10,973 bases of DNA from Rhodobacteraceae bacterium UBA7436. Its GTDB lineage: Bacteria; Pseudomonadota; Alphaproteobacteria; Rhodobacterales; Rhodobacteraceae. The notes beneath the pieces are model-generated. The model searched no databases and was not told the origin of the DNA. It saw only the letters and a program-made list of their open reading frames with translations. Below are positions 5,972 through 10,973 of the stretch, in pieces. The stretch spans positions 3,990-14,962 of the forward strand of contig DLQI01000128.1 of NCBI GenBank assembly GCA_002478745.1, given 5' to 3'. Both the position numbers and the translations under genes were made by a program. Position 1 is the first letter of the stretch, and each line of letters begins with the position of its first letter.

Positions 5972-7014
5972 GGCTTTAGTGAGGCGCGAATATCAAAAAT
6001 ATCGGGAATGTTGTTACGATCCTCTAAAGCGAGATCGGCCATAACCTCCGCGATTTTTGGTGCCAACCCAAAGGCAATTTTGAAGCCGCCGTTTGCGACG
6101 AAATGATCAGGGCGATCCGGCAACGCACCCAGCATTGGTGCGCGTGTGCGCGAACGTGGCCGCAACCCAGCCCATCGTTCAATCACGGGTGCATCAGCCA
6201 AAACAGGCAGCGCAATGCGTATGCGGTCAATGATATCTTCGAGCTGCTCATCGGTTGATTTTGGATCGTCAAAATATCGCTCTGATGTGGACCCAACGCC
6301 AACGGTACCGTTTTCATGAGGGATCACATGTAGGTAATCGGCATATAGTTGTGGGGCATTGGGCATATCAAACTCTAGCAACGCGGCTTGTCCTTTTTCA
6401 CCAGCACCTACTTCGTGTTGATATTCTTCGCCTAGGTCTGCCAACCCTTGCGCGCCAGTTGCCCAAATTGTTTTTCCAACGTCAGGCGCGTCGGTCACCA
6501 CCTCGACGCCTTTGGACTGCAGCGCGGCGACCAATGCGGCGCAAGCCATGCGTGGATGCATGTGGGCGCTAAGGTCGTCGTGGATCAACATGCCGGTTGG
6601 GCTGCGTGGTTCCCAAGGGTTCGCTGGATCGGATGGAATTACGGACCACTGCGCATGGCCTTGCCAAAGCGTTTTTGCGGCCTCAGATCGCGCTTGGGAC
6701 AGCTTTATGCCATTATCAGTGGCGATTGGCCGCAAGCGTCCCGTGCGCATGTAGCCGGTTCTAAGGCCGCCGTGTTCTGTCACCCTGTCCCAAAAGTCTT
6801 GGGCCATCAAAAGGCTTTCCAATTGAAACTGCTTTTTAGACTCCCACCGTTCAGGAACATGGGGCGATAGGGCACCAACAAGACTGCCACTGCTGCCAAA
6901 GGCAGGCCCATTGGGGTCAACCAGACGTACCTTAGCACCCCGCAAGGTACATGCCCACGCGATGGATAACCCCAAGATACCCGCGCCTCGGATGGTAATG
7001 TCAGCCGTTGTCAA
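5968..7014 (-). CDS. DAO-family FAD-dependent oxidoreductase, probable stand-alone MnmC2-type enzyme
   Basis: A 348-residue flavoprotein. The dinucleotide-binding motif GAGILG (10-15) is at the N-terminus, with Asp33 at the end of the second strand. The AFGSSGSLVGALSPHVP segment (38-54) resembles the equivalent part of the E. coli MnmC oxidase domain (ALGASGNRQGALYPLLS, from memory). WAGLRPRSRTRAPMLG (281-296) and GGFKIAFGLAP (309-319) are typical DAO-fold C-terminal elements. Because mnmD lies next to it, I infer that it performs the MnmC2 step, oxidative removal of the carboxymethyl group from cmnm5U34 in tRNA. A glycine oxidase or D-amino-acid dehydrogenase-like role is the alternative. 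The start is TTG at 7014, supported by AAAGG (minus strand, 7027-7023) 8 nt upstream; no ATG or GTG lies near the conserved N-terminus. Divergent from mnmD, with 69 bp between starts. Confidence 0.85.
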   Translation of the reverse strand: MTTADITIRGAGILGLSIAWACTLRGAKVRLVDPNGPAFGSSGSLVGALSPHVPERWESKKQFQLESLLMAQDFWDRVTEHGGLRTGYMRTGRLRPIATDNGIKLSQARSEAAKTLWQGHAQWSVIPSDPANPWEPRSPTGMLIHDDLSAHMHPRMACAALVAALQSKGVEVVTDAPDVGKTIWATGAQGLADLGEEYQHEVGAGEKGQAALLEFDMPNAPQLYADYLHVIPHENGTVGVGSTSERYFDDPKSTDEQLEDIIDRIRIALPVLADAPVIERWAGLRPRSRTRAPMLGALPDRPDHFVANGGFKIAFGLAPKIAEVMADLALEDRNNIPDIFDIRASLKP

Positions 7015-7083
7015 AGTGATCGCCTTTCTTCACAGTCGCCCAAAATCGAAGTTCCGCTTATGAGATAGATATAGGGCAAGTCA

Positions 7084-7770
7084 ATGCAGGACCAACAAGC
7101 AGATCTAGAATGGCGCGATAGCGGCGTTCCTGTCTCCAACCAGTTTGATGACCCTTATTTCAGTTTGGATAATGGGTTGGAGGAAACGCGGCATGTCTTT
7201 TTGACGGGCAATGAATTGCCCACGCGGTTTTGTGATGGCTTTCACATTGGGGAGTTAGGCTTTGGTACGGGGTTGGGGTTCTTAACTGCGGTCCAGGCTT
7301 GGCTGGCGTCTGAAACCAAAGGGCATTTGCACTTCACCAGTTTTGAGGCGTTCCCCATGACAGATCTGGAAATGGAACGTGCGTTGTCCGCATTCCCAGA
7401 ACTTGCAGAGTTAGCGGCCCCTTTGGTGCGCCATTGGGGGGCGAAATTGCAACCCATCCAATACGCGCCAAATATTACACTGAACGTGATCATTGGCGAT
7501 GCACGCGAAACCTTGCCCCAATGGCATGGCAAAGTGGATGCGTGGTTTTTGGATGGCTTTTCGCCTGCCAAGAACCCCGAGCTATGGACCCCAGAATTGA
7601 TGCAGGCGGTTGGGGATCATACGACTGCAAACGGGACCGCAGCCACTTATACGGCGGCGGGATTTGTACGCAGGGGATTGTCAGACGCTGGTTTCCACGT
7701 ACAACGGATTAAAGGCTATGGGCGTAAACGGCATATGACCGTAGCGCAATTTGGAGTTCCAGTAATATGA
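7084..7770 (+). CDS. mnmD: tRNA 5-methylaminomethyl-2-thiouridine methyltransferase (MnmD)
   Basis: A 228-residue SAM-dependent methyltransferase corresponding to the N-terminal (MnmC1) half of E. coli MnmC. It converts nm5(s2)U34 to mnm5(s2)U34 in the wobble position of certain tRNAs. The N-terminus has the family hallmark FDDPYFSLDNGLEETRHVFL (21-40). The SAM site is ELGFGTGLGFL (57-67). The catalytic-region block DAWFLDGFSPAKNPELW spans 152-168, followed by AGFVRRGLSDAGF (192-204) and KGYGRKR (210-216), each matching MnmC1 closely. No FAD domain is fused; the presumed partner domain is the divergent gene on its left. AGGG (7073-7076) lies 7 nt before the ATG. The last four bases overlap the start of the downstream transporter gene (ATGA), so the two are probably translated from one mRNA. 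Confidence 0.95.
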   Translation: MQDQQADLEWRDSGVPVSNQFDDPYFSLDNGLEETRHVFLTGNELPTRFCDGFHIGELGFGTGLGFLTAVQAWLASETKGHLHFTSFEAFPMTDLEMERALSAFPELAELAAPLVRHWGAKLQPIQYAPNITLNVIIGDARETLPQWHGKVDAWFLDGFSPAKNPELWTPELMQAVGDHTTANGTAATYTAAGFVRRGLSDAGFHVQRIKGYGRKRHMTVAQFGVPVI

Positions 7771-8627
7771 ATAACCCCCGCGCAGGCATTATGCTGATGG
7801 TCGCAGCGACATTCGTGTTTGCGGTCCAAGATGGAATTTCACGCCACTTGGCCAGCGAATACAATGTGCTGATGGTGGTGATGATCCGCTATTGGTTCTT
7901 TGCATTTTTTGTCATGACAATTGCGTCTCGTGGCGCTGGCGGGCTGCGCGCGGCGGCCCATTCCAAACAGCCGATATTGCAGATAGGGCGTGCTGTTCTA
8001 CTGGCTGCCGAAATCTGCGTTGCGATTTTGGCGCTTACGTACTTGGGACTGGTTGAAACACTCGCGATCTTTATTTGCTACCCATTGATGGTCGCTGCTC
8101 TTTCTGGGCCAGTATTGGGTGAACAAGTTGGATGGCGGCGCTGGGCGGCGATTGCAGTTGGGTTTGTTGGGGTCTTGATCATCCTTCAGCCAGGTATTGG
8201 CGTGTTTGATGTTGTGGCGATCTTGCCACTTATCTCTGCGATCATGTTTGCGCTTTATGCATTGCTCACACGATACGCTGCGCGCCTCGACAGCACCGCC
8301 ACCAGCTTTTTCTGGACGGGTACAGTGGGCAGCGTTTTCATGACCTGTGTAGGGATTTGGTGCTGGGAACCGATGATTTCATCTGATTGGGTTTGGATGG
8401 CAGCATTGTGTGTCACTGGCGCGTTTGGACACTGGTTGCTGATCAAGTGTTACGAGACAGCAGAAGCCAGCGCGGTTCAGCCATTCGCCTATTTCCATCT
8501 TGTGTTTGGTGCGATGATCGGCGTGACGGTCTTTGGAGAGATGATTGCGTTGAACGTCAGTATTGGTGCAGCGATTGTTGTCGGTGCGGGCCTATTCACC
8601 TTTTGGCGCGAACGGCAGCAAACTTGA
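7767..8627 (+). CDS. EamA/DMT-family transporter
   Basis: A 286-residue integral inner-membrane protein with about ten hydrophobic helices arranged as two EamA repeats (about 7-140 and 149-278). An internal LALTYLGLVETLAIFICYPLMVA (88-110) and a matching second-half segment AEASAVQPFAYFHLVFGAMIG (232-252) are the usual end-of-repeat signatures. The family moves drugs, amino acids, nucleotide-like metabolites and SAM; the substrate here cannot be assigned. The ATG overlaps the mnmD stop by 4 bp, with GGAG (7753-7756) 10 nt upstream. The C-terminus is short and cytoplasmic (WRERQQT). The last 36 bp are also the end of the slt coding sequence on the other strand, so no terminator separates the two. 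Confidence 0.9.
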   Translation: MNNPRAGIMLMVAATFVFAVQDGISRHLASEYNVLMVVMIRYWFFAFFVMTIASRGAGGLRAAAHSKQPILQIGRAVLLAAEICVAILALTYLGLVETLAIFICYPLMVAALSGPVLGEQVGWRRWAAIAVGFVGVLIILQPGIGVFDVVAILPLISAIMFALYALLTRYAARLDSTATSFFWTGTVGSVFMTCVGIWCWEPMISSDWVWMAALCVTGAFGHWLLIKCYETAEASAVQPFAYFHLVFGAMIGVTVFGEMIALNVSIGAAIVVGAGLFTFWRERQQT

Positions 8628-10556
8628 TCCCTTCAGTTCTTCTGTGAACCCGATTGGCAGCGCTGTTTTTCCCAAACGGGCGCGATAAATCGGCAGGCTT
8701 TCGGTGACGCGCATCACGTAGTTGCGCGTTTCCCTAAACGGGATGTGTTCAATCCAGTCCACAACATCCGTACGGCCACGCGGATCGCCATATTGTTCTG
8801 CCCAGCGGATTGGGCGGCTGGGGCCAGCGTTATAGGCGGCGGACATCATGACAACGTTCCCTTTAAATCGCCCTGCCAATGTGGATAGAAATGCAGCACC
8901 CAGATCGGAATTGTAATCGGGGTCTTGGGTCAGTCTTGCGGTTGAATGTTCTTCGCTACGGCCAAGTTTCCCTGCAACCTCTTGCGCAGTGGCAGGCATA
9001 ATCTGCATCAATCCGCGGGCACCCACGCCACTTTGAACCTTGGAGTCAAATTCGCTTTCGCGTCGGGCAATGGCTAATACCATCTCTGTAGCCATGGGCA
9101 GGTCGCGTTGCGCCACAGGATGCAAAGCATAATAAGGTTCGGTCAAAGTGATCGCGCGTTGTGCTACGCGCTTTCCTATCATCACTGCCAAGTGTGGCTG
9201 CCCCATATCAATGGCTGCTTGGCCCAACTGTGTCGCTTGATCACGATCAAGGCGCTCGGCCAGATGGGTCCAGAAACGTTCGGCAATGTCCAATTCACCT
9301 GATGCTTGAAGCAGGAGACCGGCTTGAAATAGAGGCTCTTGTGCGAGGGCAGAACCGCGCCAATTAGGGACAGCACTGCTGCCACCTAAATCAACGTCAA
9401 AAGGCAATCCTGCACGTTCTGCGGCCAACAATCCATAAAACGAAGTTTGGTGCTGTGCAGCGTTTGTATACGCTTGATCCGCTTGGGCCGGATCATCGAG
9501 TGCATCATAAGCGCGCCCGATCCAATATCCTGCGCGGCCCTTTGAAATCGGCGAAAGGATCGCTTTGTCAAAACGCAGGAAATGTCCCAGCGCGGTGACA
9601 GGGTCATTCAATTTTCGCAGTGCGATATAACCGGACAACCATTCAAGATCGGCAAAGGCGGACCCTTCCGTTAGGTAGTGGCGCGAAGCCAATTGGTAGG
9701 CCAGATTTGGGTCACCATCACGCATTTCATCACGGGCAAGCGAACGGCGGCGATTGGACCATTTTTGGGGTTGGCCCAAGGCAGCCGCGCTTGTTGATTG
9801 ATCACGCAGCAACGCCTTGGCATCAGCGCGGTTGCCTTTACGTGCACGCCAAACAAACCGGTCATATTGCAGGCCAGCATCACCGCCCAAAGCTGGGGGT
9901 ACTTTGTTAATCAGGCGGTTCACGTTGTCATCTAGGTTTTGTAACGAAAGGCGGGCAACCGCTAAGGCCCGCTGTCCTTCATCGACGAGTTCTAGCATGC
10001 GACGGGCGTCGGCGGCCTGAACGTCCCACAGCATATTAGATAGACGCGCCTTGTGATGCGGTTTTAGCAGATCAGCATATGTAGATAGGAACAGCGCATG
10101 GTTGGTTTCGCTCATCCGCATCGTGCGCCACGCAAGGACGATATCGGCCTCAAACGATTGTCCCAGCGAACGCTTAGCATCAGCGTATGCCAATACCCCT
10201 CGTGGCGTTTGGGGGGCGTTTTGGGCAAAGAACGACTGGACGTTGGCGGACCCTGCATCCAACATAACCTTTTCAGATTGCCGACGCAGATATGCCTCGC
10301 CCGGCCAATCAGGCCGCCGTTCTAAAAACGCAGCCACATCATCATAATTTCCGCGTCCCGCACGCAGGCGATGCCACTCTACAACATCTGCCGCAACGTC
10401 ACCATCACGGGAGGCTATTCTAGCTGCATTTTCCCAATTTCCAGCACGCACAGCGTCCATTGCCCAGCCCAATGGGCGTGGGCGTTCGGCCACAGCTGGG
10501 GCCGCAAGCGCAAATATCAGGGTCATAGCGACCGCAAAGCGTGACTTCACTTGCAT
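8592..10556 (-). CDS. slt: Soluble lytic murein transglycosylase (Slt70-like)
   Basis: A 654-residue periplasmic enzyme that cleaves peptidoglycan glycan strands to 1,6-anhydro-MurNAc ends. The signal peptide is clear (K4-R6 charged region, hydrophobic core, AAPAVA cleavage after Ala23). Residues about 30-480 are helical repeat-rich, like the U- and L-shaped superhelical domains of Slt70. The catalytic domain (about 483-635) has IARRESEFDS with catalytic Glu500, GLMQIMPATA (515-524), AYNAGP (574-579) and IPFRETRNYV (605-614), all hallmarks of family 1 lytic transglycosylases. The AGGAA ribosome-binding motif touches the ATG at 10556 but sits 6 nt before an in-frame GTG at 10550, so the true start may be GTG 10550 (652 residues). 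Divergent from dapA; the 3' end overlaps the transporter gene. Confidence 0.95.
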   Translation of the reverse strand: MQVKSRFAVAMTLIFALAAPAVAERPRPLGWAMDAVRAGNWENAARIASRDGDVAADVVEWHRLRAGRGNYDDVAAFLERRPDWPGEAYLRRQSEKVMLDAGSANVQSFFAQNAPQTPRGVLAYADAKRSLGQSFEADIVLAWRTMRMSETNHALFLSTYADLLKPHHKARLSNMLWDVQAADARRMLELVDEGQRALAVARLSLQNLDDNVNRLINKVPPALGGDAGLQYDRFVWRARKGNRADAKALLRDQSTSAAALGQPQKWSNRRRSLARDEMRDGDPNLAYQLASRHYLTEGSAFADLEWLSGYIALRKLNDPVTALGHFLRFDKAILSPISKGRAGYWIGRAYDALDDPAQADQAYTNAAQHQTSFYGLLAAERAGLPFDVDLGGSSAVPNWRGSALAQEPLFQAGLLLQASGELDIAERFWTHLAERLDRDQATQLGQAAIDMGQPHLAVMIGKRVAQRAITLTEPYYALHPVAQRDLPMATEMVLAIARRESEFDSKVQSGVGARGLMQIMPATAQEVAGKLGRSEEHSTARLTQDPDYNSDLGAAFLSTLAGRFKGNVVMMSAAYNAGPSRPIRWAEQYGDPRGRTDVVDWIEHIPFRETRNYVMRVTESLPIYRARLGKTALPIGFTEELKGSSLLPFAPKGE

Positions 10557-10585
10557 TTCCTATCGGTCAAAGGCTAGAGCCTTGC

Positions 10586-10613
10586 AACATATCGCTTAAG
10601 TTTCGATCTTCAA
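10586..10613 (-). promoter_or_regulatory. Candidate slt promoter
   Basis: On the minus strand TTGAAG (10613-10608) is followed after 16 bp by TATGTT (10591-10586), giving a predicted transcription start near 10579 and a leader of about 20-25 nt. Assigned by eye, with moderate similarity to sigma70 consensus only. Confidence 0.35.
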
Positions 10614-10641
10614 CTCACGATCGGGGCATAGGCGGTTCACA

Positions 10642-10658
10642 GGCCATTTGCCGGCCAT
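10642..10658. repeat. Tandem GGCCAT half-sites with 11-bp spacing upstream of dapA
   Basis: GGCCAT occurs at 10642-10647 and again at 10653-10658, so the two copies face the same side of the helix. This could be an operator for a regulator controlling dapA, or chance in a GC-rich patch. Confidence 0.25.
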
Positions 10659-10667
10659 CAATGAAAA

Positions 10668-10673
10668 AAGGAG
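10668..10673 (+). promoter_or_regulatory. Shine-Dalgarno site of dapA
   Basis: AAGGAG inside an A-rich stretch, 7 nt upstream of the ATG at 10681. It is a near-consensus site that fixes the start of the partial gene. Confidence 0.85.
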
Positions 10674-10680
10674 CGTGACT

Positions 10681-10973
10681 ATGTTTAAAGGTTCTATGCC
10701 TGCCCTCATCACGCCGTTTCAGAACGGCGAGCTGGATCTGGATACACTGAAAAAGCTGGTTGAATGGCACATTTCAGAAGGAAGCCACGGGCTCGTCCCT
10801 GTTGGCACCACTGGTGAAAGCCCAACCCTAACCCATGAAGAGCACGAAACAGTCATCGCGACAGTTGTGAAGGCCGTTGCTGGCCGCATCCCTGTGGTGG
10901 CTGGTGCTGGGTCTAACAACACCGTTGAGGCGATGCGCCTTGTGCAGTTCGCAGCCGAAGCTGGTGCGGACGC
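10681..10973 (+). CDS. dapA: 4-hydroxy-tetrahydrodipicolinate synthase, N-terminal part
   Basis: Partial gene cut by the right edge; 97 complete codons plus two bases. DapA condenses pyruvate with aspartate semialdehyde, the first committed step to meso-diaminopimelate and lysine in the cytoplasm. The translation begins MFKGSMPALITPFQNGELD and contains the diagnostic VPVGTTGESPTLTHEEHE (39-56), including the paired threonines of the active site, then IPVVAGAGSNNTVEA (70-84). The active-site lysine and the catalytic tyrosine lie in the missing portion. The start is supported by AAGGAG 7 nt upstream. Divergent from slt; meso-DAP is the peptide cross-linking residue in the peptidoglycan that slt cleaves. 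Confidence 0.95.
   Translation, partial: MFKGSMPALITPFQNGELDLDTLKKLVEWHISEGSHGLVPVGTTGESPTLTHEEHETVIATVVKAVAGRIPVVAGAGSNNTVEAMRLVQFAAEAGAD

Larger units (their letters stand above)
10557..10680. other. Intergenic region between divergent slt and dapA
   Basis: 124 bp holding the control regions of both genes. It contains a candidate slt promoter on the minus strand (10586-10613) and a direct repeat of GGCCAT at 10642-10647 and 10653-10658, exactly 11 bp apart. No RNA gene or terminator is visible. Confidence 0.45.

Noticed and set aside
6255..6870. Overlapping plus-strand open frames opposite the FAD oxidoreductase
   Set aside because: Antisense shadows of a conserved flavoprotein; translations are rich in Arg, Trp, His and Cys and resemble no family.
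7242..7571. 109-codon minus-strand open frame opposite mnmD
   Set aside because: Antisense to the most conserved part of MnmD; no initiation signal or family resemblance.
10719..10922. 67-codon minus-strand open frame at the right edge
   Set aside because: Shadow of the dapA coding sequence, whose plus-strand translation matches DapA throughout.
1..10973. Mobile element, phage, CRISPR or defence island
   Set aside because: No transposase, integrase, long terminal repeats, repeat-spacer pattern, tRNA target or composition shift was seen; nearly all genes belong to familiar core families.

Overview
The window looks like ordinary chromosome from an alphaproteobacterium of the Rhodobacteraceae, probably the Roseobacter group. 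This is inferred from the protein families and their combination: an alphaproteobacterial RppH, an AraC/MGMT fusion, an adenosine kinase-type PfkB kinase, slt divergent from dapA, and mnmD next to a separate FAD oxidoreductase. G+C looks moderate by eye; it was not computed. I see no insertion sequence, integrase, tRNA, rRNA, CRISPR array, phage gene or compositional break. The genes are packed tightly, and several starts and stops overlap.

Layout. The left edge holds the first 20 codons of fadH (2,4-dienoyl-CoA reductase) on the minus strand, divergent from rppH (5'-end RNA pyrophosphohydrolase). Next is a minus-strand operon whose transcription order is nth (endonuclease III), a PfkB adenosine kinase-like gene, then a GNAT acetyltransferase; its stop and start codons overlap at both junctions. 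Divergent from nth is an AraC-HTH/O6-alkylguanine alkyltransferase fusion, so two DNA repair genes sit head to head. An OmpA-type glycine-zipper lipoprotein follows, with a clear intrinsic terminator.

The middle holds a small VOC (glyoxalase-fold) protein and a double-hotdog MaoC/FAS1-like dehydratase, head to head with only about 26 bp between their start codons. The dehydratase converges on a DAO-family FAD oxidoreductase, and their stop codons overlap. That oxidoreductase is divergent from mnmD. Together the two probably form a split version of bifunctional MnmC, which finishes the mnm5 modification of tRNA wobble uridine. A 10-TM EamA/DMT transporter is translationally coupled to mnmD. 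Its 3' end overlaps by 36 bp the end of a long periplasmic lytic transglycosylase (slt) on the other strand.

The right edge holds the first 97 codons of dapA (lysine/meso-diaminopimelate synthesis), divergent from slt. This pairs a peptidoglycan-precursor gene with a peptidoglycan-cleaving enzyme.

I found no convincing undescribed system. The points most worth a second look are the split MnmC arrangement, the head-to-head VOC/dehydratase pair, the doubly overlapping nth operon, the coding overlap between the transporter and slt, and several start sites with unusual signals (AraC/MGMT, slt, the TTG start of the oxidoreductase).
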